Of a DNA stretch of 22,741 nucleotides, positions 12,854 to 21,085 are shown one piece after another. Location: IMG/VR virus record IMGVR_UViG_3300024262_000266, positions 1 through 22,741 of that record, one strand, 5' to 3'. The translations under genes were made by a program, and so were the position numbers. Origin of the DNA: a virus. How positions within the stretch are numbered: the first letter of the stretch is position 1; every line of letters begins with the position of its first letter. The notes beneath the pieces were generated by a model. The model was not told the DNA's origin and ran no database searches. It worked only from the letters and a program-made list of their open reading frames with translations.

Positions 12854-15800
12854 TTAGACCCCTCCTATTGACCTTAAATATTCGCTTTCTAAAGTATTTC
12901 CTTCACCTATTTTTTTATCAATGCTTTCTAAATATCTATTATATTCAGTATTGTCGGCAATTCTCGCATTAATTATTATTATACTTTCCATATTTGTAAG
13001 TATTTCTATGGTATTAATTCTAATCGCCTGAAATTGCCCCGCTAGAAGCCCGGCCGTCTCTTCTGTTATACCTGCAATTGCTCCCGTTAGGCCTGTTATA
13101 TCCCCTCCCGCTATATCTGTTACTACATCTTCTAATTGTATACCCACTGATTCTAAAATCGCTTGCACGGTTTCCCATTGTGTTTCTGCGGTTTGAAGTA
13201 ATCTTAGATATTGTTGTGCTAACATATTTATTTCTTCAGGGGTTAATCCGCCTTCAGATAAAGCGGCGAATTGCTGATACCAGCGCTGGAGATATTGCGT
13301 AATTATCGTTCTCTTAAAGGCATCTACTATTGCTTTTTTCATCATGTCGTTAAAAGTGTCGGCGAAAACTTGGGCCGAGTCTAATCCTTGAGAAAATCCT
13401 TCTGCAATAGCATCAGCGATCGTCTCAGCAGTCGTTCCGGTAAGAATTTGTTGATATTGTTGATTCAAATTAGCTATTTCTGCACTTATATTTTCTATAG
13501 ATGATAACCATTCTTCTATTTTTTCCTGGTCAGTTTCGCTCCAAGTCCACCATAAAAATTGCCCATAGGCTTCTTTTTCGGCTTCGATCATTTCATTATA
13601 TACATCAATCTGTTCATTAAGTAGATCAATGGTATCTTGTATCGCCTCGGTCTTTGCCGTTCCTATAGATTGGCTTAATATGTTTTGCTGTTTTTGTAAT
13701 TCAAGGGTAATCGCTTGTAATTCTTCCCGGAGCTCGGGAACGTCAGATTTATGCTTAACGAATAAATTAATAATAGTATTTATGATACCTAATATTCCCG
13801 TTAATGTTCCTGCGATACCACCCCAGGTTGAAAAATCAATTTTTATATCCCCGATTTTACTGATTAAATCGGCCACATCATTTATCATTTCTTCAAGTTC
13901 AGTATCAAAATTCCCCACAACATCGGCCAAGGCATGCAGGGAATCTATAGTTTTATCAATCTCGTCCCTTGTATTTTCCCATATTTGTTTTTGTGATTCA
14001 GCGATTTTTTCATTAAGCAGGATTATAATATCGGCATATTCGGCATATTTTAATTTCATTTCTTCCAGGGTTTTAATCTTATTTTCTAATTCTTCATTAT
14101 TTAAATCCTCTCCGTATTCAGCTAATTTTTCATCTACTTCTTTCTTTGCTTCGCTAAATTTGATTTCTGCTATTAGCTGTTCTTCTATAATTCTTAATCT
14201 ATCTTGCTCGTATTTATCATCGGTAAATTTTAATAATCTGGCAGTTTCCTCGTGGATCGCAACGATTTTTTCTTCTGCTGTTTGGTAAGATTTAAAATAA
14301 GATTCTAATATTTCTTTCTTTTCTTTGATTGATTCTTCTTCTAATATTCTTATTATATTTAATTTGTTTCTTATAAATTCAACACGTTTTATGTCAATTA
14401 CTTTTTCTGCTTCAAGTTCTTTTAATTTTCCTTCAAGTCTTCTTATATAAGCTTCTTTTTCTTCCCCTATTTGCTTTTCCCAACCTGCCTTAAATAAAAC
14501 TAATTTTGCTTCTGCGATTTCTTGATCGTATTTGAGGTTAATAGCTTTTTCATTCTCTTTATGCTTCTCAACTGCCGATAAATATTCGATAGACGCTTTA
14601 TCTAATTTATCAAAATTATCTTTTTCCGCTGCAAGGTCTTGTTCTCTATTAGTGGCAATAAATTCAAATAATTTCTCTTCGGCTTCTTTTCTTTTTGCTA
14701 CTATTAACTTATTATATTCATATATATCGTCGGAAATTATTCTGCTTAATTCGGCATTGTCTTTATATTCTATTGCCATATCAGATAGGTATTTAGCATA
14801 ATTTTTGCCCTCTTCGGCCAATTGTGTATTATTCTCTTTTACATAATCTTCTCCAAACTGAGCTACATCACTCAAATATCTTTTATATTGGTTTGCCATA
14901 TACTTTAATTTATCTTCTATATCTTTAATTTGTTCATCGGTAAGGGCAAGAATAGTTACAGGTTTTTTTTCAGGAGGTTTTTCAGGCTCAGGAGGAATTA
15001 TAATTGGTTTGCCTAATTTTTCTAAGGCCTCAGTTAAGGCATCTATTTCACTCGTTGTTTTTTCTACATTAAGGATTAATTGTTCTTGTTCTAATAATCT
15101 CTTCTCGGTTGCTATAGATAGTTCATTCTGCAATCTTATTTCTTCTTTTATTTCCCCAGTAGTTTGGAGTTCTATTATTTGCTGAATCGAAAGCACATGG
15201 CGGAAACGGTCTAATCGATCCTGCATCCTTTTTATTTCTTCATTAGCCTCATCTTTACCTCTCTTGTATATTGCTAAAGCTAAATCTGCTCGACGCTTCT
15301 CGATCTCTGCTTGTCTTAATTCCAATTCTATAATTCTTTTACTTAATTCGTAAGAATCTTTTTTAGCTAAGGTTAAAAGATCGATTTTACCGGTGGCACC
15401 TTCAACAGCTTCTTCAAAAGTGGGATAAAATGTAGCCAAAGCCCTCTCTGCTGCCTCTAACTGAGTTGTTTCTTCTCTGCTCAATTCCGTCTTGCTTCTT
15501 AGACCTTCTATCGTAGCAATTAAGTCATCAATTCTGCTTTGTTTTTTCCGTAATGTATAGGTCAATTCCGAATAAGCTCTCGCTAAATTTGAAAATTCAT
15601 CGTTGACCCCGCTCATTGCTTGATTAATTCCACTGGCTATGTCATTCATTTGTTTAAGTATGCTGTCGCCAAGCGGTTTTAATTTTGCCATTACATTATT
15701 TTTCATGATCGCCATTTGATTTTCGGTAGTGTCCATCATGATCTTGAAGCCTTCCCCGGTAGCGCCTAATGAATTCTCTATCTCATTCAGAGTCTTATTC

Positions 15801-16717
15801 CATCCTTCGCCTTCGCCTGTCATAATTGAGAGTAATCCAATGAGTCCACGAATATTAGGGAATAACCTACCAAGAGCAGCTTCATTGCCTTTAGTCGCCT
15901 CTATAATGTCCTGTAAAACTTGTTTAAATCCTTTAGATTTTAAAGCATTTATATCAAATTCGATTCCTAATTCCCTTGCTGCGTCTGCTGCTTCACCCGT
16001 TCCTTTGGAAACTTGTAACATGGCAGTTAGAATTCCCCTTATACCGGTAGTGGCAATGTGGGGTTGTAGTTTCTTCACTGCTTCGGCATATATTGCGGCA
16101 AGTTCGTTGAAAGATAATCCCATTTGCGCGGCAAGCCCTGTTACCATAGATATAGTTGGGCCAAGCTCTTCCATTTTTACTTTACCTAATCTGACTATGG
16201 TAAATAATTTATCGGAGATTTCTGAGGCAGTCCCAGCAGCTTTCCCGTAGGCATTCATGACATAGGTCAGAGCATCGGCGGCGGTGAACGTATCGGTTAC
16301 AGTGGCTACAGCAAGTTCAGCAGAGATTCGTAATATGTCCATGGCCTCTGCCCCATCATAACCCGCACTAACGATCTGGTATAGTGCTTTGGTTAATTTC
16401 TGGGCATTGTCAGGAACGGTTTTTGACATATCAATTATTTCTTTTGATATTCCCTTAAAATTATTTTGAACCGCCTTAGAAATAGTCTGGACTTCTTTCA
16501 TAGCAGTTTCAAATTCTTTAGAAAAATTGTAGGCCTGTTTGGTTATTTTCGCAAAAATTAAAGTAGCCCCGATGGCCAGGCCGGCAAAAATATCCATACC
16601 GGTAATCGATCTTCCAAGGCCTGTTAATATTCCCTTTGCCTGGACCGCGCCTGTCTGCAATCCCGTATTATCGATTTTTGTATGCCAATAAAGTGAATTC
16701 CCAGTTTCTAGTGCCAT
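12854..16717 (-). CDS. tail tape measure protein
   Basis: This 1287-residue protein is the largest in the window. Residues 75-330 match the TP901-type tape measure core, with KEVQTISKAV, the PDNAQKLTKALYQIVSAGYD segment, and an AAIYAEAVKKL helix. Residues 380-900 are mostly long charged coiled coils. A hydrophobic stretch near residue 962 (GGIAGTLTGILGIINTIINLF) may be the membrane-penetrating part used in DNA injection. By the family rule of about 1.5 angstrom per residue, the tail would be near 190 nm. No peptidase domain is seen. AAGGTGG precedes the ATG, and one base separates it from the stop of the glycosyltransferase gene, so the tape measure is translated right after that gene. Confidence 0.92.
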   Translation of the reverse strand: MALETGNSLYWHTKIDNTGLQTGAVQAKGILTGLGRSITGMDIFAGLAIGATLIFAKITKQAYNFSKEFETAMKEVQTISKAVQNNFKGISKEIIDMSKTVPDNAQKLTKALYQIVSAGYDGAEAMDILRISAELAVATVTDTFTAADALTYVMNAYGKAAGTASEISDKLFTIVRLGKVKMEELGPTISMVTGLAAQMGLSFNELAAIYAEAVKKLQPHIATTGIRGILTAMLQVSKGTGEAADAARELGIEFDINALKSKGFKQVLQDIIEATKGNEAALGRLFPNIRGLIGLLSIMTGEGEGWNKTLNEIENSLGATGEGFKIMMDTTENQMAIMKNNVMAKLKPLGDSILKQMNDIASGINQAMSGVNDEFSNLARAYSELTYTLRKKQSRIDDLIATIEGLRSKTELSREETTQLEAAERALATFYPTFEEAVEGATGKIDLLTLAKKDSYELSKRIIELELRQAEIEKRRADLALAIYKRGKDEANEEIKRMQDRLDRFRHVLSIQQIIELQTTGEIKEEIRLQNELSIATEKRLLEQEQLILNVEKTTSEIDALTEALEKLGKPIIIPPEPEKPPEKKPVTILALTDEQIKDIEDKLKYMANQYKRYLSDVAQFGEDYVKENNTQLAEEGKNYAKYLSDMAIEYKDNAELSRIISDDIYEYNKLIVAKRKEAEEKLFEFIATNREQDLAAEKDNFDKLDKASIEYLSAVEKHKENEKAINLKYDQEIAEAKLVLFKAGWEKQIGEEKEAYIRRLEGKLKELEAEKVIDIKRVEFIRNKLNIIRILEEESIKEKKEILESYFKSYQTAEEKIVAIHEETARLLKFTDDKYEQDRLRIIEEQLIAEIKFSEAKKEVDEKLAEYGEDLNNEELENKIKTLEEMKLKYAEYADIIILLNEKIAESQKQIWENTRDEIDKTIDSLHALADVVGNFDTELEEMINDVADLISKIGDIKIDFSTWGGIAGTLTGILGIINTIINLFVKHKSDVPELREELQAITLELQKQQNILSQSIGTAKTEAIQDTIDLLNEQIDVYNEMIEAEKEAYGQFLWWTWSETDQEKIEEWLSSIENISAEIANLNQQYQQILTGTTAETIADAIAEGFSQGLDSAQVFADTFNDMMKKAIVDAFKRTIITQYLQRWYQQFAALSEGGLTPEEINMLAQQYLRLLQTAETQWETVQAILESVGIQLEDVVTDIAGGDITGLTGAIAGITEETAGLLAGQFQAIRINTIEILTNMESIIIINARIADNTEYNRYLESIDKKIGEGNTLESEYLRSIGGV

Positions 16718-16718
16718 T

Positions 16719-17909
16719 TTATTCCACCTTGATTAAATTTTTCTTTGTGTCTTTCGTTGCCGCCCAGATATCCCAGCGTATAGGCAGCCTATTATTATTC
16801 AATCCAATTCCCATATTCATATATTCTCCTGCTTTTTCATAGTTCTTTTTCTCGAATTCATAGATAGCCAGCCAGTTCAGAATTTCCGGTAAAACTATTT
16901 TTGTATTGTTAACTAATAATCGTTCATACAAACTTCCCTTCGTTTTACAAATATCAAGTGCAATATCAAAATATTTTTTTGCTTTTTCATTATCCCTGCT
17001 GGTCCAGTAATTTCCTAACATCAAGTATATTTGAGAGATCCTGCTCGAATAATGACAGGCCTCCCTCTCTATTCTTTCCGCATTTTTTATATCATCTTCG
17101 GCCAGATATGAACCCACCATCTTAACAAAAACTTCCAGGAATGAATTCCAGCCCTCATTATAATCTTCCTTTCTCATATTCTTGATCCATATCTCACCAT
17201 AGCGAATCGTATTCTCAAAATCTTTGATAATATAATATGTCTTCACCAAGTGGGTCAAATTATGCAGGTTTTCCGGATGTTTTTCAAACTCTTTTTGGAG
17301 CATTGGCAGACTGCGCGCCATTTTATTATCTAACAGTTTTTCGCCCTTTTCCCCCTGAAAAATATATCCGTAATGATTAAAAATTATATGAGGGGCAAAA
17401 AGATAGGGGGCCTTGCAGATCGGTTTATTGTGGACGGCCTGTTCAAAATGGAAGCCCTTTTCATTTTTGAATATTCTCGGCTGCAGCATTTCCGAATATT
17501 GTCTTAAATCCTTAGTATAATAATTGTATAAATTTACAAATACCGTTGGTTCCTTATATTTTGGGTTCAGAATTATATCCTCTAACAGATATAGACATTC
17601 ATGACGCAATTCTTCATCGGCATCCATATACATAATTTTATTCCCGGTGGCCTTCCCGATCCCATAATTGCGGGCTTTACTGAAATCCCAGGGGATAAAT
17701 TCTTTTTCATATACTTTGTCGGTAAATTTTTTGGCAATATTTATCGTCCTGTCTGTTGATCCGGTGTCCACTATAACCAGTTCGGTAAGTGGTTTTATTG
17801 TTTTATCGTCTTTCATTTGAATAATAGGTAAGAAGGAATCCAGGCATCTTTGTAAATTTGCCTCTTCGTTCTTTACTATCATGCATATTGATAATTTTGG
17901 TTTTTCCAT
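16719..17909 (-). CDS. family-2 glycosyltransferase with C-terminal helical repeats
   Basis: Residues 1-110 are a GT-A fold: LSICMIVKNEEANLQRCLDS, then LVIVDTGSTDRT, then WDFSKARN (74-81) and the metal-binding DAD at 96-98. HFEQAVHNKP (154-163) and NHYGY (178-182) follow. That order is as I remember it in the SunS S-glycosyltransferase of phage SPbeta and related GT2-TPR proteins; alignment is needed. Residues 200-390 are TPR-like helices. It would use a nucleotide sugar to modify a protein or small target in the cytoplasm. The start overlaps the NTF2-like gene by one base (TAATG), with AAAGGAGAG upstream. Unusually, it lies between tail chaperone and tape measure, so a tail protein is a candidate acceptor. 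Confidence 0.85.
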   Translation of the reverse strand: MEKPKLSICMIVKNEEANLQRCLDSFLPIIQMKDDKTIKPLTELVIVDTGSTDRTINIAKKFTDKVYEKEFIPWDFSKARNYGIGKATGNKIMYMDADEELRHECLYLLEDIILNPKYKEPTVFVNLYNYYTKDLRQYSEMLQPRIFKNEKGFHFEQAVHNKPICKAPYLFAPHIIFNHYGYIFQGEKGEKLLDNKMARSLPMLQKEFEKHPENLHNLTHLVKTYYIIKDFENTIRYGEIWIKNMRKEDYNEGWNSFLEVFVKMVGSYLAEDDIKNAERIEREACHYSSRISQIYLMLGNYWTSRDNEKAKKYFDIALDICKTKGSLYERLLVNNTKIVLPEILNWLAIYEFEKKNYEKAGEYMNMGIGLNNNRLPIRWDIWAATKDTKKNLIKVE

Positions 17910-18253
17910 TATCTCTCCTTTAAACAGCTTATAGGATTAACGCCCCAGTTCCCTTTTATATCCGGTTTATAGGGCCCAGTTTCACAAATAACTCTTGCCC
18001 TTATTTCTTTTATCCCCTTTCCGTAATCAACATTAACAAAGACATCTCTGCAGGCATCCCCCACAAATTCGATTTTGATTATTTCCCATTTATTCAGATT
18101 TTTTAATCCGAACCAGCCTTCTAACCACCGGGCGTTGTTTTTACGGAAAGCTCCCCTCCAGGTCAATTGAGTATATTTCAACATTTTCACCCAGTTTTTC
18201 TTTCTCCAATTGATCAGGAATTTTTCTATTACCTTTTTTGCTTTCTTGTTCAT
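17909..18253 (-). CDS. NTF2/SnoaL-like small protein in the tail module
   Basis: I start at ATG 18253, because AAAAGGGAGAG lies just upstream, overlapping the stop of the peptidase gene. The longer frame begins with TTG at 18304 and lacks a site. The 114 residues show an NTF2-like plan: helix VIEKFLINWRKKNWVKMLKY, then QLTW, then curved strands IIKIEFVGD and FVNVDYGKG, ending in GNWGVNPISCLKER. I recall similar small proteins ending in WGVNPIS in phages, but cannot confirm this. The function is unknown: enzymatic or scaffold roles are both possible. It is co-translated with the glycosyltransferase gene. Confidence 0.65.
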   Translation of the reverse strand: MNKKAKKVIEKFLINWRKKNWVKMLKYTQLTWRGAFRKNNARWLEGWFGLKNLNKWEIIKIEFVGDACRDVFVNVDYGKGIKEIRARVICETGPYKPDIKGNWGVNPISCLKER

Positions 18254-18266
18254 AAATCTCTCCCTT

Positions 18267-18629
18267 TTATTGATTAATTTTAATAAATGACGTCTCCCTT
18301 TCAAATTTATCTAATTTCGTTCTTACTCCGCGTGACGGATCATAATATTTATTATTATTCCAGACACAAAAATGTTTATTCTTATATCCGGAGTAATGAA
18401 TAGTGATTATACAGAGTTTCGGTTTATTATTATTTTTTATTCTGACAGTTTTATTACTACAGGTTATTCCCCTTTTTTGTAAGGCGTAATATATTGTTTT
18501 TGTGCCCGTTTTGCCCCTTGAACCAAATAATTTTATTGATTCATCAAGTGATATCCCGGCAATCATCGCCACGCAGGCCTGACCACACAGATTCGAATCA
18601 TCGGGTTGCCTGATTAAATTAATTGTCAT
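18267..18629 (-). CDS. C39-like papain-fold cysteine peptidase
   Basis: This 120-residue protein matches the C39-like peptidase layout. There is an early glutamine Q8, the nucleophile C15 in NLCGQACVAMIAGIS, then H86 in NKHFCVW, and D97 in YYDPS. Such domains cut after a double-glycine or, in stand-alone phage forms, have unknown substrates. There is no signal peptide, so it acts in the cytoplasm or in the virion. AAGGG precedes the ATG, and the start overlaps the end of the chaperone frameshift product (ATGA-type junction at 18626-18629). It heads a three-gene insert before the tape measure. A tail maturation protease or a host-directed enzyme are the options; activity is not proven by motif alone. 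Confidence 0.75.
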   Translation of the reverse strand: MTINLIRQPDDSNLCGQACVAMIAGISLDESIKLFGSRGKTGTKTIYYALQKRGITCSNKTVRIKNNNKPKLCIITIHYSGYKNKHFCVWNNNKYYDPSRGVRTKLDKFERETSFIKINQ

Positions 18630-19368
18630 AATAACCCTTCCAATTCTTTTATATCTTTAATCTCCATATCGCTTATTTCTTTCTTTTTTTGTTTTTTGGA
18701 ATCATAACTGGGAATACTACTCATCAGCATCGCTAAGTTAGTATATGAGTAATTCCATAAGATATCCCTCATGGACATCCGGGGAAAATAATGCATCAAT
18801 CCGCCGATTATTCGCCAGGGGTTGTTTCCTTCTTGGTCTGCAGAAGATTCATCCCCTTTATCGAAACTAAAGACGCCAAAAAAGGGTTTACATCCATTTG
18901 CTGAACTATTACCGTCATTAGTTTCAACCCCTCCTTCGCGGTCAGATTTTCATTTAAGAATTTAATCAGACTTTTAGGGGGTTCTTTCTCTCTATTGACA
19001 ATTCCGTAGGCAATCATCTTGATCAGTTTGTCTTTATTCTCGATTATATTCTTCGCCCCCAGATCTAAAAGATTGATTTCTTTATTTTCGTTTTTCATCG
19101 CCCCCACTAATTCATCAGTATTTAAATCTAATAGAATTTCACTAATTTTTAATAGGGTCCCCATTTTAATAGGGTAGATAACGAATTTTCTTTTAGGGGG
19201 GGTTAAATTAAATTTATTAAGTATACTTTTATTTTGGACGGTAATGGTAAAATCAACTCCCTTTTCGAGAATTGAATCTATGGCGTCCTGGCGGATCTGA
19301 TTATTCTTGTTATCACTCGGGGCCCCGAGCTTGTCCTTGATTTCTTTTTTTTTATTCTTTTTGGCCAT
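18626..19368 (-). CDS. tail assembly chaperone, -1 frameshift product (GT-like)
   Basis: A -1 slip at A AAG GGG (18859-18853) joins the first 172 residues of the short chaperone to 75 residues in the -1 frame, ending with TGA at 18626-18628 (247 in all). The extension begins DESSADQEGNN and contains PWRIIGGLMHYFPRMSMRD and ILWNYSYTNLAMLMSSIP, the kind of sequence seen in T-domains of frameshifted chaperones. In lambda the long form recruits tail tube protein to the tape measure. The extension has no start codon or ribosome-binding site of its own and fills the 178 bases before the peptidase gene. Confidence 0.85.
18808..19368 (-). CDS. tail assembly chaperone, short (G-like) product
   Basis: The 186-residue zero-frame product lies directly after the major tail protein, the position of the tail assembly chaperone in siphophages. 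It has a basic, disordered N-terminus (KKNKKKEIKDK), then a mixed helical domain (RKFVIYPIKMGTLLKIS, LNTDELVGAMKNE), and ends in LLQTKKETTPGE. It binds the tape measure during tail assembly. AGAGGGAGA lies directly upstream of the ATG. The slippery site near codons 171-172 splits the output into short and long forms. The tape measure gene is normally next; here three other genes come between. Confidence 0.85.
   Translation of the reverse strand: MAKKNKKKEIKDKLGAPSDNKNNQIRQDAIDSILEKGVDFTITVQNKSILNKFNLTPPKRKFVIYPIKMGTLLKISEILLDLNTDELVGAMKNENKEINLLDLGAKNIIENKDKLIKMIAYGIVNREKEPPKSLIKFLNENLTAKEGLKLMTVIVQQMDVNPFLASLVSIKGMNLLQTKKETTPGE
18829..18859 (-). promoter_or_regulatory. -1 ribosomal frameshift site of the tail chaperone
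   Basis: The zero-frame codons ATA AAG GGG ATG contain the heptamer A AAG GGG (18859-18853), which fits X XXY YYZ. After a 6-nt spacer, CTTCT (18846-18842) can pair with AGAAG (18833-18829) around an 8-nt loop, a weak stem that could stimulate slipping. The -1 frame is open from well upstream of this site to 18626. Confidence 0.75.
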
Positions 19369-19382
19369 ATCTCTCCCTCTTA

Positions 19383-19430
19383 ATTTATTACCCGCTCCAA
19401 TAGTGTTTCTATATAGGGCGGGTAATAAAT
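19383..19430 (-). repeat. 13-bp perfect stem-loop after the major tail protein gene
   Basis: Arms 19383-19395 and 19418-19430 are perfectly complementary with a 22-nt loop. It lies 7 bases past the stop of the major tail protein gene and before the chaperone ribosome-binding site. No T-run follows on either strand, so it is not a classic terminator. A 3'-end stabiliser or partial attenuator that keeps tail-tube output far above chaperone output fits the position. Confidence 0.7.
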
Positions 19431-19436
19431 AATCTT

Positions 19437-19937
19437 CTATGTCAATGGAAGGATCGTCATCTTAATTGGAGCAAAGGCGGTGGTGGCAGGCAACAGCACA
19501 TCAGCTGTAAATGTGACCTGTCCTGATTCGGTCTTGGCAAACCTCAATTCCCCTCCGGCATAAAGAGAAGCCCTGGCTATTTCGAACTTTAATTGCGTAG
19601 CGTTTATCAGTTTAGAAGTAAGCTCGAAAGCCCTCTCACTTATTACTATTGCCGTATGAGGTGACTTCCAAATAGATACACCGCTTGCGGCTCCCCCGAA
19701 AGCGTCTATCATTATGCCAGTTCCCATATCCCTTGTGGCGAATTCTATAGTCTTTTTACCTCCGGTGATTATTTGTATATCAGGATACTCTGTTTCCTCG
19801 CAAAATAGATCGGCCACCGAAGGAGCATTAATCACAATATGCGCACTATCGGGGACTATGTGTTGCACAGTAACAAGGGTATCAAGAGACGGTCCTATTT
19901 TTATTGATTCTAATCCTATCAGTCTTATATTACTCAT
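19437..19937 (-). CDS. major tail (tube) protein
   Basis: This 166-residue beta-rich protein lies between the tail terminator and the tail assembly chaperone, the fixed place of the major tail protein. Segments such as PDIQIITGGKKTIEFATRDMG and ELRFAKTESGQVTFTADVLL suit the beta-sandwich/barrel of tube subunits that stack in hexameric rings around the tape measure. The length is in the normal range. GGAGG lies eight to nine bases before the ATG within a small hairpin nearly the same as the one before the capsid gene. A stem-loop follows the stop. The functional call rests mainly on synteny. Confidence 0.8.
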   Translation of the reverse strand: MSNIRLIGLESIKIGPSLDTLVTVQHIVPDSAHIVINAPSVADLFCEETEYPDIQIITGGKKTIEFATRDMGTGIMIDAFGGAASGVSIWKSPHTAIVISERAFELTSKLINATQLKFEIARASLYAGGELRFAKTESGQVTFTADVLLPATTAFAPIKMTILPLT

Positions 19938-19942
19938 TTTAT

Positions 19943-19957
19943 ATTACCTCCAGTAAT
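19943..19957 (-). promoter_or_regulatory. Shine-Dalgarno hairpin of the major tail protein gene
   Basis: The minus-strand leader ATTACT-GGA-GGTAAT can fold with six pairs, the closing one being U-G. The GGAGG ribosome-binding site lies in the loop and 3' arm. The bases around it match the capsid-gene leader with two differences. The single change inside the stem keeps pairing only in minus-strand RNA. Confidence 0.55.
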
Positions 19958-20356
19958 TTATTTTTCTATGAAACAGCTTATTCTTAAATTAACGTATGAC
20001 ATTGATTTTTGGTCGATATCATTTAATAATATTTGATTTACGATGTCAAAAACATAATATTTGGAAGTGCTATTATATGCTTCTATCACTGCTATTACCG
20101 CGTCAGCAATTGCTCTTAATTTTGTTATATTAGGGGTCCCGTTGTTAAAATTTTTACAATGGCAATTAATCATAAAGGTGGCATCATTTATGATTTCATC
20201 TCCGTTATAATTAGATAAAGGGATTATCACAATGTCCTGCAATTCGGAATTTAAGGGCTTTTTATTCCTATATACCCTACCATCGATTGTGGTCTGAACA
20301 GAAGCTATATTAATAACAGGAAACAGTATATCGTTTATGTCGAATGTCGTTTTCAT
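19958..20356 (-). CDS. tail terminator / tail completion protein
   Basis: This 132-residue protein lies after the gp10-like gene and before the major tail protein, the usual place of the tail terminator that caps the tube and joins it to the head. The sequence has an alpha/beta look: KTTFDINDILFPVINIA, then IVIIPLSNYNG, then a helix KLRAIADAVIAVIEAYN, and strands to the end VNLRISCFIEK. AAAGGAAT lies nine bases before the ATG. Its start overlaps the preceding stop in an ATGA junction, so it is translationally coupled to the neck gene. Assignment is by position and size. Confidence 0.7.
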   Translation of the reverse strand: MKTTFDINDILFPVINIASVQTTIDGRVYRNKKPLNSELQDIVIIPLSNYNGDEIINDATFMINCHCKNFNNGTPNITKLRAIADAVIAVIEAYNSTSKYYVFDIVNQILLNDIDQKSMSYVNLRISCFIEK

Positions 20357-20778
20357 AAGTTATATTCCTTTATCTTTGATTTTAAGAGTGCCTTCGCTAC
20401 CGGCACGCTTCCGGTAATTACATCATACCCCTTACTTTCAACCGCTGCAGCATATTCCATGCCCGCAACTACGATTAAGACAAAGCCCTTTTTATTTTCC
20501 CTTAATACCTCATCTGTTATTTTTTTTGCCTGGGCTCTGCCTTCGGCCTTTCCCTCTATGTTTTCCTGAATAATATTTCCATCCCTGGCAATGATATATC
20601 CGATCGAGCTCCTCAGGTTTCCGGTCTGATCTTTATATGTTCTTATGTTTCTGGCATCATTGACGAAATTTTCGCCTACCATGGCCAGGGTCCAGATGAT
20701 TCTTTGCTCTATGCTGACCGTAAATCTGTTTATCCGTCTGTCTACGTCCCCTTGTGAAAATCCAGGAATCAAAGGCAT
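20353..20778 (-). CDS. HK97 gp10-like neck / head-tail joining protein
   Basis: The 141-residue protein has features of the HK97-gp10 family: a long N-terminal helix (VDRRINRFTVSIEQRIIWTLAMV), the RNIRTYKDQTGNLRSSIGY segment with the typical TGNLRSS motif, a beta part (GFVLIVVAGMEYAAAVESKGYDV), and a C-terminal helix. TGNLRSSI and AAAVE.KGYDV are common in this family. These proteins act at the head-tail interface or in tail completion. No clear ribosome-binding site is present, only AAGTG inside the previous stop region, so it probably relies on coupling. It overlaps the next gene by 4 bases. Confidence 0.82.
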   Translation of the reverse strand: MPLIPGFSQGDVDRRINRFTVSIEQRIIWTLAMVGENFVNDARNIRTYKDQTGNLRSSIGYIIARDGNIIQENIEGKAEGRAQAKKITDEVLRENKKGFVLIVVAGMEYAAAVESKGYDVITGSVPVAKALLKSKIKEYNL

Positions 20779-20779
20779 G

Positions 20780-21085
20780 TTAACACTTCATTTCTATATG
20801 TTTTTGATATTCAAACAATTGTAAAATTATATGTTCCTTGTTAAAAAAGGTTAATTTTGCAGCCTCAGGAACGTCTCCCGCACCGGCAAAAATCGGAGAA
20901 GAAACAAACCAACTATATCCGATCATGTCCCCGGATTCCCCTATAATATATTTAGTTGAATTCGGTTGAGCATTACAGACAATCCCTATCGTTACCAATG
21001 TCCCTTCCGTATATATTCCTATTGAATTAGTAGTTCCGGGAGTAAAATAACTCAAGGTTGCCGTATGGGGATATCTTTCTATCAC
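20780..21085 (-). CDS. head closure protein (head-tail adaptor)
   Basis: The 101-residue protein has the small beta-barrel pattern of phage head-closure/head-tail-joining proteins: an N-terminal IERYPHTATLSYFTP start like those of the family, strands TLVTIGIVCNAQP and GYSWFVSSPIF, and KLTFFNKEHIILQLFEYQKH at the end. It seals the portal-connector ring and keeps DNA in. It overlaps the preceding connector gene by 4 bases (ATGA) and lies two bases from the gp10-like gene. The order connector, closure, gp10-like, terminator agrees with the call. Confidence 0.8.
   Translation of the reverse strand: MIERYPHTATLSYFTPGTTNSIGIYTEGTLVTIGIVCNAQPNSTKYIIGESGDMIGYSWFVSSPIFAGAGDVPEAAKLTFFNKEHIILQLFEYQKHIEMKC

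Noticed and set aside
13629-14288. 219-residue plus-strand ORF inside the tape measure gene
   Set aside because: It is the antisense of a low-GC coiled-coil region, with serine- and phenylalanine-rich translation and no ribosome-binding site.
15729-16250. 173-residue plus-strand ORF inside the tape measure gene
   Set aside because: Antisense to the conserved tape measure core and without a ribosome-binding site.
18254-18304. Longer TTG-started form of the NTF2-like gene
   Set aside because: It overlaps the end of the peptidase gene without a site; the ATG at 18253 has AAAAGGGAGAG just upstream.
16719-18629. SunS-like glycosyltransferase plus C39-like peptidase as a glycocin (sublancin-type) bacteriocin cluster
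   Set aside because: No precursor peptide with a double-glycine leader, no ABC transporter and no immunity gene are visible, and the genes are coupled to tail genes. A tail-related role fits better.
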